From Nitrospirales bacterium (GTDB taxonomy: Bacteria; Nitrospirota; Nitrospiria; Nitrospirales; UBA8639): a stretch of 54,921 nt of DNA. Position 1 is the stretch's first letter. The number at the start of each line of letters is the position of its first letter. The position numbers and the translations under genes were made by a program. Where the stretch lies: assembly GCA_029261275.1 (NCBI GenBank), contig JAJDBR010000253.1, positions 1-54,921 of the forward strand. Reading direction: 5' to 3'. This document shows positions 1-9,639 of the stretch, one piece after another. The notes under the pieces were generated by a model. The model saw only the letters and a list, made by a program, of their open reading frames with translations. It ran no database searches and was not told the origin of the DNA.

Positions 1-447
1 TGCAACAGAGCCATCAACATCGGCGGGCTTGCTCACACCAATGGCCTTCGCCGCGGCATTCAGCCCAATTCCAAACCCCTTCCCGCAAAAGAAGTGAAAC
101 ATCATATCCACATGGGTCATGGCCAAGTCACGGCAATCATCTGTTTCCCCTGATTCTTCTGCCACTATGACGAAATCGAATCCCAATCCATTGTGCGTGA
201 TGATGGTGTAACCTTCCTGCAATTTTGACTTAAGATGCTCGACAAAGGCCGCGACATCCTCTTTGGTCATTTGTGGCGCGTGAGATCCATCCTCATTTTT
301 GGAGCAAAACGTTGTGGCCGAAGGTTCATCGCTACACCATGTGGCCATGCAGGTAATACCCAGCGGCCGATGATCATGTAAATCCCCGAAATTCTCCGGC
401 AGAATTTTAGCTGTTTCTATATCAAACGCCACATATTTACGAAACAT
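1..447 (-). CDS. Predicted DnaQ/PolB-like 3'-5' exonuclease, N-terminal part (truncated by window edge)
   Basis: Minus-strand frame open from ATG at 447 to the window edge: MFRKYVAFDIETAKILPENFGDLHDHRPLGITCMATWCSDE...ITHNGLGFDFVIVAEESGETDDCRDLAMTHVDMMFHFFCGKGFGIGLNAAAKAIGVSKPADVDGSVA. FDIET is ExoI-like and HNGLGFDF is ExoII-like. Not in the ORF track because it is truncated. Confidence 0.75.
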   Translation of the reverse strand, partial: MFRKYVAFDIETAKILPENFGDLHDHRPLGITCMATWCSDEPSATTFCSKNEDGSHAPQMTKEDVAAFVEHLKSKLQEGYTIITHNGLGFDFVIVAEESGETDDCRDLAMTHVDMMFHFFCGKGFGIGLNAAAKAIGVSKPADVDGSVA

Positions 448-1192
448 TGGTCAACCCCTCCCCACCATCAAATTAGGAATTGGGACCTTAACATTTCTCA
501 TAGATTTGAGGAAAAGGTAAAATCACACGACGTATCTAGATTGTTCTGAAAAAAGAGGAGCTCTTGAGGGTCGCCCAGAAATAGAATAGAGTTGGCCATG
601 CTAGGCCCATGCCGAGACCCATCCGGATCGAGGACGACCTCAAGGCCTTTAATGATCTCAACTGGACTGCTGCGGGGATGGGAGATAATGCCTTTCTCAC
701 TTCGGCACGTAAACGCTAATTGCAGGAGGTCGACGACAAAGTCTTTGTGACGCAGATCTTACCCAACACTCTCTCCATGGCCCGCATCAATACAATTGTT
801 GGGGCATACTACAAAGTTGAGCCCACCAGCCAATCAGGGTCTTTAAAGTCCAAAAGAAAGAGTTACTCGCCCACAAGGTGCGGCATGTATCTCTGTCAGC
901 CGCTTTGTAGCTTTTGCTTGACAAACATCATACGCCAGTTTGGTTTGTCCAACGTAGTTTCCGTGAGTTTCATCACCACGCAGATACAAAGGCGCAGTAA
1001 GCAAATCTGCTGTATCCTCCAAGACCCTTTACCATTTAAACGCTATTGTATAAAATCCGCAACTTGCCTCCCTAATTATCACAGGACTTGGGTGGAAGAT
1101 CGGATTAAAGTCTCCCTTTGGGCCTACCGATCTTTTGATAACAATGCGCTTCAGATTTCGTCTTCAATTTTTAGCACACGGAAATCGATTGT

Positions 1193-2191
1193 ATGCACTC
1201 CAACGTTAGCCATGGGGCGATTGTCCAGTGTCTCCAGGACGAGTTAACCCCTGGCAGATTAGGCAAACGGTTTCATGACGGAGCAAAAGCTGTCCTGTTG
1301 GAGGATCCCCGCGCGTCTGACATATGGCACGGTCTTTTGAACCCCAAAGCGCCTGCGACATCAGCAACTGGTAGAGGCCTTTTCCCGTCGGACAGTGGCC
1401 TCCTCGAGATGGCCCAGAATCATCTCACTGGTAATTTAGACGCAGGGGACATGTTGCGTTTTATCCCAGGCGGCATTGGTCATATTGCACGGAAGATTAC
1501 TCTTTTCCCTGCATTGGACGGTTCCATAGAGACCATACCCGCCCACATCGCTCACGTTGAAATGCCTCAAGAGCTCTTAAATACCGTCTGGGAGCTCATG
1601 ACCGATGTGTTGCACAGCACCTTCCCAGCCCAGTCTCCCCTCCCACCGTATGTGGTTACCATAGAAATGCTCAAATATCCCCTTTCCTTCGATGAAGTCG
1701 AACAGATCGCTGAGCTGCTTAGCGATGCCAGCGGGGTCTGGACTCGCCTTGCCATGAAAATGGATGTCTGGAAAGTACAGGCAACCGGGCCCTTTGCTAT
1801 CCGATATCTGAGAGAAATTTTTGCCCTCGCATCGCTCATTCCAGGACTCCACAAGCTTCTTTACACAGTGAATTCCTGGATGACCCCGTTTACCCATCAA
1901 CACGTTCCGGAAGGGACTCGCATCATTGGCGATCCGCATTACGATGTCTCGAAGATCGTCACGGCGCTACTCAGTGAGCGCGAGACACTCACCACAGAAA
2001 TCCATACGGGCAAGCAGTGGATCGAATTACCGTTAGACTCTGAACGCCTAGCTATTTTCCCCTCGCAGCAAATTGATCCACACTTCGGTATTCTCCCTAC
2101 CCTGCACCGAATCTTAGTACAAAACCACACTCCTATTGAGCCACCGACAAAACCTAACCTTACATTGTGCCTCACCGTGCGCCCATGTTGA
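1193..2191 (+). CDS. Hypothetical protein, possibly 2OG-Fe(II) oxygenase/isopenicillin-N-synthase-like fold
   Basis: 332-aa ORF. C-terminal half has HYD...TALLSERETLTTEIHTGKQWIELPLDSERLAIFPS...LPTLHRIL, which resembles an HxD...H double-stranded beta-helix. Exact start uncertain. Confidence 0.5.
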   Translation: MHSNVSHGAIVQCLQDELTPGRLGKRFHDGAKAVLLEDPRASDIWHGLLNPKAPATSATGRGLFPSDSGLLEMAQNHLTGNLDAGDMLRFIPGGIGHIARKITLFPALDGSIETIPAHIAHVEMPQELLNTVWELMTDVLHSTFPAQSPLPPYVVTIEMLKYPLSFDEVEQIAELLSDASGVWTRLAMKMDVWKVQATGPFAIRYLREIFALASLIPGLHKLLYTVNSWMTPFTHQHVPEGTRIIGDPHYDVSKIVTALLSERETLTTEIHTGKQWIELPLDSERLAIFPSQQIDPHFGILPTLHRILVQNHTPIEPPTKPNLTLCLTVRPC

Positions 2192-2687
2192 ATGCTTCTA
2201 GACGGGCAGAGTAGTCCGCCACTTGCAAAGACAACTCAATGAAGGTAGTCATCAGGTGGTCGACTTCTCGCCCAATTTGAAGACAGCACTGGGCCAGTGG
2301 CACGTCTTCAACCGCATATCTAGCACGATCTCTTTCTGAGTCAATGAGGATGGGGGACGGTTAAACAGGTCAAAATCGTTCCCCACGTCAGGCCCAGGCA
2401 AAAAACCCATTTAAAATTCCTATTCATATATCTAAGCATTATTACCTAATTCATTAAGAAAGGCTTCCAATATTTGATGGATACCAAGAGCCACCTTGCC
2501 TTGTTGAGAAGATTGCATGATGACAAGGTGGGCAATCTGAATCGTCCAATGATTGGGTATCGATTCGATCGAATCAATGAACTTTTCGACCACCTGATCC
2601 TAATGTCTAGCTGAGTGGTCAACCCAGGACAGAGGAAGGCTCTTGATTCTAAATGGAATGAACTGAGGGGTTCACGGAAGGATTGAA

Positions 2688-3560
2688 TTATCCACGCAAA
2701 ACTGATTGCACCGCGTCGCCAATTTCGGCAGGATTTTTCACGACAGTGACGCCGGCAGATTCCAAGGCAGCCATTTTATCGGCGGCCGTGCCTTTGCCAC
2801 CCGTGATAATCGCACCTGCATGGCCCATACGGCGACCGGGAGGTGCGGTAATGCCGGCAATAAAACTCACCACGGGCTTGGTCATTTCCTGCTGGATGAA
2901 GGCTGCAGCTTTTTCTTCTGCATCCCCACCGATTTCACCGATCATGACCACGGCTTCTGTTTCATCATCGTTCTCAAACATATGTAATAAATCGATATAG
3001 CCCGTGCCAATGATGGGATCGCCACCAATTCCCACGCATGTGGTTTCTCCCAGCCCTAACTGGGTGAGCTGGTTCACCGCTTCATAGGTCAGCGTTCCAC
3101 TTCGAGAGATGACACCCACGCGCCCTTTTTTATGGATGAAGCCCGGCATGATCCCAATTTTGCATTCGTCCGCTGTGATGATGCCTGGGCAGTTCGGACC
3201 TATGAGGCGAGTGGCACGTCCATTGAGAGCACGCTTCACTTTCACCATGTCATTGACAGGGATGCCCTCCGATATACAAATTATTAGCCAAATTCCGGCT
3301 TCAGCGGCCTCTAAAATTGCGTCAGCCGCAAAGGGTGGGGGAACAAAGATCAATGAGGTCGTGGCTTCCGTTTTCTTCACGGCATCACGGACCGAGTTAA
3401 ACACAGGGATCCCTTCGACTTCTTGCCCGGCCTTGCCTGGCGTCACACCAGCGACGACCTCCGTGCCATAGGCTTTGCATTGAGTCGCGTGGAACGACCC
3501 TTCTTTCCCCGTGATCCCTTGCACGACCACTCGTGTATTCTTATTAACCAAAATACTCAT
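2688..3560 (-). CDS. sucD: Succinyl-CoA synthetase, alpha subunit
   Basis: 290 aa; [65 protein letters not shown] and [14 protein letters not shown] are SucD signatures. Confidence 0.97.
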   Translation of the reverse strand: MSILVNKNTRVVVQGITGKEGSFHATQCKAYGTEVVAGVTPGKAGQEVEGIPVFNSVRDAVKKTEATTSLIFVPPPFAADAILEAAEAGIWLIICISEGIPVNDMVKVKRALNGRATRLIGPNCPGIITADECKIGIMPGFIHKKGRVGVISRSGTLTYEAVNQLTQLGLGETTCVGIGGDPIIGTGYIDLLHMFENDDETEAVVMIGEIGGDAEEKAAAFIQQEMTKPVVSFIAGITAPPGRRMGHAGAIITGGKGTAADKMAALESAGVTVVKNPAEIGDAVQSVLRG

Positions 3561-3607
3561 GCCACGTCACCTTTCACCAATCGAGAAGTATGATTCCAAT
3601 AGCGATT

Positions 3608-4786
3608 TTATTTTTTCTTTTTTCGTAGTGCCACAATGCGTTGGGCCGCTTCCCAAAGGTCAGCGACCCCTTCCACCTTCAAGCCTGATTCAGCCAACAG
3701 CTTTCGGCCCTCTTCGGCATTGGTGCCTTGAAGCCGAACTACAACAGGAAGCTTAATGCCCACTTCTTTGGCTGCTTCAATCACACCATGGGCGATGCGT
3801 TCACAACGGACAATCCCACCGAAAATATTGATAAAGATGCCTTTGACTTTTTTATCTTTGAGCAAAATACGGAATCCGGCAGCCACGGTTTCTTTGGTGG
3901 CGCCTCCGCCCACATCCAAAAAGTTTGCTGGCTCGGAACCGGCAAGTTTAATGACATCCATTGTGGCCATAGCTAACCCAGCACCGTTTACCATGCAACC
4001 AATGTCGCCATCTAATTTGACGTAATTGAGATTATGTTTGCCGGCTTCTATTTCCATGGGATCTTCTTCATGAAGATCTCGAAACTTCTGAATATCAGGA
4101 TGTTTATAGAGGGCACTGTCATCAAAGGACACCTTGCCATCCAACGCGACGAGGCGCTTATCCGTGGTAATCACCAAGGGGTTGATTTCGAGCATGGCAG
4201 CATTTTTTTCCATGAACAAACGATACAAATTGTCCAACATCTGGAAGAACGGCTTCACCACCGCAGGCTCAAGGTCAGGCAAACCTAAACCGAACGCCAG
4301 ATTACGTCCGTTGTAGGCTTGAAATCCTACAGCAGGATCGATAGATTCTTTGAGCACTTTTTCTGGGGTCTGTTCCGCCACTTCTTCAATATCCATCCCC
4401 CCTTCGGTGCTGGCGATAAAGGTAGGAAATCCTGAATCCCGATCCACGAGCAAACTCAGATACAGTTCCTTGGCAATCCCTGCTCCTTCTTCAATGAGCA
4501 ATCGCCTTACTTTCCGTCCTTTGGGTCCGGTTTGATGTGTAACCAAAGTTTTGCCGATGAGGTCTTGCGCAAGACCTGGAACCTCTTCGTGATTCTTGGT
4601 AATTTTGACTCCACCTGCTTTTCCTCGCCCTCCGGCATGAATTTGTGCCTTGACCACATAGACCGATGTCTCAAGAGCTTTCGCCCATTTTTCTGCGGCC
4701 CGAGCATTCTTTATTTCTTTGCCTTTGGGTACCGGGATGCCAAAGTGAGCAAATAATTGTTTCGCTTGAAACTCATGAATATCCAT
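3608..4786 (-). CDS. sucC: Succinyl-CoA synthetase, beta subunit
   Basis: 392 aa; [57 protein letters not shown]. Confidence 0.97.
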   Translation of the reverse strand: MDIHEFQAKQLFAHFGIPVPKGKEIKNARAAEKWAKALETSVYVVKAQIHAGGRGKAGGVKITKNHEEVPGLAQDLIGKTLVTHQTGPKGRKVRRLLIEEGAGIAKELYLSLLVDRDSGFPTFIASTEGGMDIEEVAEQTPEKVLKESIDPAVGFQAYNGRNLAFGLGLPDLEPAVVKPFFQMLDNLYRLFMEKNAAMLEINPLVITTDKRLVALDGKVSFDDSALYKHPDIQKFRDLHEEDPMEIEAGKHNLNYVKLDGDIGCMVNGAGLAMATMDVIKLAGSEPANFLDVGGGATKETVAAGFRILLKDKKVKGIFINIFGGIVRCERIAHGVIEAAKEVGIKLPVVVRLQGTNAEEGRKLLAESGLKVEGVADLWEAAQRIVALRKKKK

Positions 4787-4830
4787 AATGTTCCTTTTTC
4801 AAAGAGGCCATAATGGGCGCTCTGTTTTAC

Positions 4831-4863
4831 TTCCCCTAACCCCTCCTTACAGAGGAGGGGGAA
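4831..4863. repeat. Intergenic hairpin between sucC and frdA
   Basis: ttcccc-taac-ccctcc ... ggagggggaa: imperfect inverted repeat with a 4-nt bulge in the only gap between sucC and frdA. Confidence 0.6.
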
Positions 4864-4876
4864 ACGGGCTGTCTAT

Positions 4877-6457
4877 CTATACTTGTCGTGTATAGGCTGG
4901 CAACACCATGGGTGAAGTCATCCCTGTGGACACCTGATGACGTTTGGCTTCCGTTCGAAACTGACTCAAATGATCAAGGGTGAGCTTCCCTTGCTTCAAT
5001 GATTTCGCTCGCTCAGCTGCGGTTTGCCCTGCGCGTTTCCCAAATACCATTAAGTCCAAGAGAGAATTTCCCATGAGACGATTGCGACCATGCAACCCAC
5101 CGGATGCTTCCCCCGCCACAAATAAGTTTGGAGCTGGCGTCTCACTCTTCACATCGATTTTGACCCCACCATTTTGATAATGCAGCGTAGGGTAAATCAA
5201 CACGGGGTCTTTACGAATATCGACCTGATAGCGCTCATATTGCCGTACCATGGCGGGGAAATGTTTATCCAAGGTTCCGGGGCCATGTGCGACATCAAGT
5301 AACGGAGTATCGAGCCAGACACCTACACGTCCGGCCGCCGTTCGTACCCCACGGCCCTCTTCGCATTCTTTGATGATCGAAGATGAGACGACATCGCGCG
5401 TATCCAACTCGTTCACAAAACGATCACCTTTGGCATTCACCAAATGCCCACCTTCGGAACGAATACCTTCGGTCACGAGCGCACCAACCAATTGTTCCGG
5501 ATACACTCCACCAGAAGGGTGATATTGAAAGGTATCGATCTGCACGAGCGGCACACCCATGCGATAAGCCAACACCAACGCATCACCGGTCGCCCCATAA
5601 TGGTTACTCGTGGGGAATCCTTGTATATGCAGACGCCCAATTCCACCAGTGGCCAGAATGACGGTTTTCGCCGCCACGACGACGTAGCGTTTATTATCTA
5701 AATCTTGTAAGACCGCGCCCGTGCACGCGCCTTTCCCATCACTCAGCAATTCGACGACCGCACCAAATTCCAAGAGCGGAATTTTTTGATTCAGGACTTC
5801 GTCCTTCAGCACCCGCATGATTTCGAGGCCGGTATAATCTGAACAGGTCAGCAAACGAGCCTTGGAACTGCCTCCGCCTTTTTTGACATGTAAATTACCA
5901 TCGGCCTGGCGATCAAATAGCACACCCAATTCCAACAGCCATTGGCCGATAGAGGGGCCTTCTTCAACCATCACCTTTAAGAGGTCGTGGTCGTTTTTCA
6001 TATGCCCGCCCTTGAGAGTATCCAAGAAATGTTGGACAGGAGAATCATCTGGTGCAACCGCAATCTGCATTCCGCCTTGGGCCATCACGGAATTGGAGTC
6101 GCCTAAACGCAACTTCGTGGCTAACAACACATTCGACCCTTCAGCATGTGCATGAAGCGCCGCAGCACAACCTGCGCCGCCGCCGCCAACGACCAGCACA
6201 TCCACCGAATATTCTGGTGTCAAATCAAATTCAGCAGAAATTGGGCTATCCCCCTCCAGGAGAGTTGCCACTTCAGTGACCGTTGATTCACCAGCATTGG
6301 GACCAAATTTGATGGATCGATACGCCTGACCACGGTGGTCAGGATGATATTTTTTGATGAGAGCATCGCGTTCAGCAGGAGAGAGCTTGGGAAAATCTAT
6401 CGCTCGACGCGCGTCACGAGTTTGATGCACGAGATTCTGTTGCGCCGTGATGTCCAT
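4877..6457 (-). CDS. frdA: Fumarate reductase/succinate dehydrogenase flavoprotein subunit
   Basis: 526 aa; FAD motif VDVLVVGGGGAGCAAALHA, LATGGIGR, QYHPSGGVYPEQLVGALVTEGIRSEGG, GEASGGLHGRNRLMGNSLLDLMVFG. Confidence 0.93.
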   Translation of the reverse strand: MDITAQQNLVHQTRDARRAIDFPKLSPAERDALIKKYHPDHRGQAYRSIKFGPNAGESTVTEVATLLEGDSPISAEFDLTPEYSVDVLVVGGGGAGCAAALHAHAEGSNVLLATKLRLGDSNSVMAQGGMQIAVAPDDSPVQHFLDTLKGGHMKNDHDLLKVMVEEGPSIGQWLLELGVLFDRQADGNLHVKKGGGSSKARLLTCSDYTGLEIMRVLKDEVLNQKIPLLEFGAVVELLSDGKGACTGAVLQDLDNKRYVVVAAKTVILATGGIGRLHIQGFPTSNHYGATGDALVLAYRMGVPLVQIDTFQYHPSGGVYPEQLVGALVTEGIRSEGGHLVNAKGDRFVNELDTRDVVSSSIIKECEEGRGVRTAAGRVGVWLDTPLLDVAHGPGTLDKHFPAMVRQYERYQVDIRKDPVLIYPTLHYQNGGVKIDVKSETPAPNLFVAGEASGGLHGRNRLMGNSLLDLMVFGKRAGQTAAERAKSLKQGKLTLDHLSQFRTEAKRHQVSTGMTSPMVLPAYTRQV

Positions 6458-6495
6458 AGGATTACTTCGAAAAATCGTTAAGTGACTATCAATTG

Positions 6496-7215
6496 CTATG
6501 TGATCGAGGCTGAGGTCTTTTGCAATTCATCATCAGATAATTGCAGAATTCTGTCCCAGTCTTCCTGGTACTCCCCATCTGCAATCTTTTTTATTCGGGT
6601 CGCGAGGCCCTCGGGCTTCTCAGTAAAATGCACGCCCTGCGAACGACTGGCATAGACCGCAACCAGATTAGGTGCAATATCCGCGATACAGACCGGCGCG
6701 CACATCCCGCACATGACGCAGTCCATAAACATATCTGCCACCGCTTTAAAATCACCAAACACCGCCTTCCACACCCCTTCCCTGACATCAATTTTCTGCG
6801 GACACGCCTCGGTGCAGGCATTGCAATTTCGGCATAGCGGAGCTTCTGGATACAGTTCAAATAAATCCTGTTTGGGGTCTTTGAGTTCTGGAAGGTTATA
6901 AATCGCTTTTCGGGCTGGGAAGGCAGGCATGAAGGAAAAGGACATTCCATCTTCCACGGCCATCGAACAGGCTAAACAGGTTTTCACCTTAGGGTCATCT
7001 TTGGTGCGGTAATAGGTTGCACACGCGCCGCAAAATCCACCCAAACACCCCGCTCCTCGCAAGACTTCTTTCCCTGCATACCACATGGCTTTCATCAGCG
7101 TGACGCCAGCCGGAACCTGAAATGGCTTCCCTTCGATTTCCACCGTCACCATTTGTGGTTGAATTTCGCTGGCTTGCTCAGCGAATTGCTGGGGTTTGAT
7201 AGAGTTGTTTGCCAT
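6496..7215 (-). CDS. frdB: Fumarate reductase/succinate dehydrogenase iron-sulfur subunit
   Basis: 239 aa; N-terminal CLGGFCGACATYY...C (2Fe-2S) and CRNCNACTEACP / CVMCGMCAPVC clusters; directly upstream of frdA. Confidence 0.88.
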   Translation of the reverse strand: MANNSIKPQQFAEQASEIQPQMVTVEIEGKPFQVPAGVTLMKAMWYAGKEVLRGAGCLGGFCGACATYYRTKDDPKVKTCLACSMAVEDGMSFSFMPAFPARKAIYNLPELKDPKQDLFELYPEAPLCRNCNACTEACPQKIDVREGVWKAVFGDFKAVADMFMDCVMCGMCAPVCIADIAPNLVAVYASRSQGVHFTEKPEGLATRIKKIADGEYQEDWDRILQLSDDELQKTSASIT

Positions 7216-7245
7216 AATTCGATACCTTACAAAAAGTAGCTAGCA

Positions 7246-7282
7246 TTCATTCCCTCACCGGGCGAGGGAGACAAGGAATGAA
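7246..7282. repeat. Intergenic hairpin between frdB and aconitase
   Basis: ttcattccctc-accgggc-gaggg-agacaa-ggaatgaa: nested inverted repeat with a bulge. Confidence 0.6.
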
Positions 7283-7323
7283 AGACTTGGGACTGCGTAC
7301 CCTGAGGCCTCACTCTACGATGT

Positions 7324-9570
7324 TTAGTTTAACGCGTTGAGCGCAGAGCCTGCTCTGAACCAAGCTATTTGTGGTTCGGTCATACTATGATTCCCTTGAA
7401 TCGTGATGTCCTTCCCATCTTTTTTATGAATCACCACCGAGACTGGTTTCCCTGGCGCCAAATCACTTAACCCTGTGACACTTACCTGATCCTCTTGCTC
7501 AATTTGATCATAGTCCGCAGGATTAGCAAAGGTCATCGGAAGAATTCCTTGCTTTTTTAAATTAGTTTCATGGATTCGTGCAAAACTTTTAGTGAGCACC
7601 GCCAAGACTCCAAGAAATCTCGGGCACATGGCCGCATGTTCTCGGCTACTGCCTTCACCATAATTTTCATCACCAACCACAAAGGACCCAATGCCTTTAG
7701 CTTTATAATCACGAGCAATGGCCGCAGGCGTCAGATTCTTTTCGCCTGTAATCACATTATTGGCTTTTCCGGCCTCGCCCGTGAACACATTATTCGCTCC
7801 TAAGAACATATTGTCACTAATCTTATCCAAATGACCGCGGAACTTGAGCCAGGGACCTGCGGGTGAAATATGATCCGTCGTGGTCTTGCCTTTGGTTTTA
7901 ATCAAGATAGTAAGCTTTTCGAAATCCTTGCCACTCCAACGAGGGAACGGTTGAAGTAATTGTAGACGCTCGCTGGTTGGCGGAAGATCAACTTCCAATC
8001 CCTCACCATTTTCGGCAGGCTCCACCAACCCAGCTTCCCCTTGGGCAAAGCCTAATTTCGGCAACTCATCACCCTGTGGAGCTTCTAATTTAATTTCCTT
8101 GCCATCTGCCGTTTTAATCGTGTCATTGACTGGATCAAAACCTAAATCCCCTGTCAAAGCATAAGCAGTGACGACTTCTGGGCTCGCCAGAAACGACAAG
8201 GTTTCAGCAATGCCATCATTACGACCAGGGAAGTTGCGATTAAAGGTACTGACAATAGAATCGGCTTTGCCTTTGACACCATCAGCCCGCTTCCATTGAC
8301 CAATACACGGCCCACAGGCATTGGCTAACACGGTTGCGCCCATATCTTCAAAGGTTTGCATAAACCCATCGCGCTTCATGGTATGGAAGATTCGTTCAGA
8401 GCCTGGAGAAACCAGGAACGCTGTTTTCGCTTTGAGACCGGCTTTTAATCCTTGCGCAGCGATGTGCGCCGAGCGTCCAATATCTTCGTACGAAGAATTG
8501 GTGCAACTGCCTAACAACGTGGCTTTTAATTCGACGGGATAGCCTTTTTCTTTGGCTTCCGCCGCCAATTTGGAAATGGGTCGAGCTAAATCAGGCGAAT
8601 GCGGCCCAACGACATAGGGCTCAAGTGCTGAGAGGTCAATCTCGACAATCTCATCATAATACTTCTCAGGCGATTGATACACTTCGGGGTCGGCCATCAA
8701 CATCGCCTTATTCTCTTCAGCTAATTTCGCAATGTCGGCCCGTTCCGTTATATTCAAATAAGCCACCATTTTTTGATCAAACGGGAACACGGAGGTTGTC
8801 GCACCTAATTCAGCACCCATGTTGGTAATGGTGCCCTTCCCGGTCGCACTAATGGTTTCTGCGCCTGGGCCAAAATATTCAACGATTTTATTGGTGCCAC
8901 CTTTGACTGTGAGTTTGCCACAAATATAGAGGATGACATCTTTGGGAGAGGCCCAGCCATTAAGTTTTCCTGTGAGTTTGACGCCAATGAGTTTGGGATG
9001 CAGCACTTCCCAGGGTAAGCCTGCCATGACTTCACCGGCATCAGCGCCACCGACGCCAATCGCCAGCATACCCAATCCACCACCATTCGGCGTATGAGAG
9101 TCGGTGCCAATAATCAGCCCACCTGGAAACGCATAATTTTCCAGAACTACCTGATGAATGATCCCTGCTCCTGGTTTCCAAAATCCAATGCCATATTTTT
9201 TCGCAGCAGATTCTAAGAAATTATAGACTTCTCGATTTTCATTATTGGCGATCATGAGATCTTTTTCTGATCCCATTTCGGCACGAATGAGATGATCGCA
9301 ATGAATCGTGCTAGGCACCGCGACTTTCGCTTTCCCAGCTTGAATAAATTGCAACATCGCCATTTGTGCCGTGGCATCTTGCATGGCTACACGATCAGGG
9401 CGAAGCGCCAACATAGCTTTACCACGTTCCCATGTTTGGGTATCAAAATTATCGGCATGGCTGACAAGAATTTTCTCAGCCAACGTCAATGGACGCCCAA
9501 AACTTTTTCGGGCTTTTTCAATTGCAGGCCCCATTGAAGCATAGAGTTTTTTGACCATATCTACCGACAT
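7324..9570 (-). CDS. Aconitate hydratase
   Basis: ORF track gives 768 aa from 9630; MSVDMVKKLYASMGPAIEKARKSF at 9570 has an AGGAGA Shine-Dalgarno (ccaggagaagatcttATG). GTDSHTPNGGGLGMLAIGVGGADAG, LLGSCTNSSYEDIGR and NACGPCIGQW are aconitase signatures. Confidence 0.95.
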   Translation of the reverse strand: MSVDMVKKLYASMGPAIEKARKSFGRPLTLAEKILVSHADNFDTQTWERGKAMLALRPDRVAMQDATAQMAMLQFIQAGKAKVAVPSTIHCDHLIRAEMGSEKDLMIANNENREVYNFLESAAKKYGIGFWKPGAGIIHQVVLENYAFPGGLIIGTDSHTPNGGGLGMLAIGVGGADAGEVMAGLPWEVLHPKLIGVKLTGKLNGWASPKDVILYICGKLTVKGGTNKIVEYFGPGAETISATGKGTITNMGAELGATTSVFPFDQKMVAYLNITERADIAKLAEENKAMLMADPEVYQSPEKYYDEIVEIDLSALEPYVVGPHSPDLARPISKLAAEAKEKGYPVELKATLLGSCTNSSYEDIGRSAHIAAQGLKAGLKAKTAFLVSPGSERIFHTMKRDGFMQTFEDMGATVLANACGPCIGQWKRADGVKGKADSIVSTFNRNFPGRNDGIAETLSFLASPEVVTAYALTGDLGFDPVNDTIKTADGKEIKLEAPQGDELPKLGFAQGEAGLVEPAENGEGLEVDLPPTSERLQLLQPFPRWSGKDFEKLTILIKTKGKTTTDHISPAGPWLKFRGHLDKISDNMFLGANNVFTGEAGKANNVITGEKNLTPAAIARDYKAKGIGSFVVGDENYGEGSSREHAAMCPRFLGVLAVLTKSFARIHETNLKKQGILPMTFANPADYDQIEQEDQVSVTGLSDLAPGKPVSVVIHKKDGKDITIQGNHSMTEPQIAWFRAGSALNALN

Positions 9571-9639
9571 AAGATCTTCTCCTGGTTTCAGTTCAATATT
9601 GCGTGAGGTGCAACCCCCACAAGAGCCCAAAGTTTTCGT

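Noticed and set aside
720-1247. 175-aa plus-strand ORF
   Set aside because: Low-complexity, Cys/Ser-rich composition, no recognisable motif, overlaps the better ORF at 1193; treated as non-coding or decayed rather than a gene.
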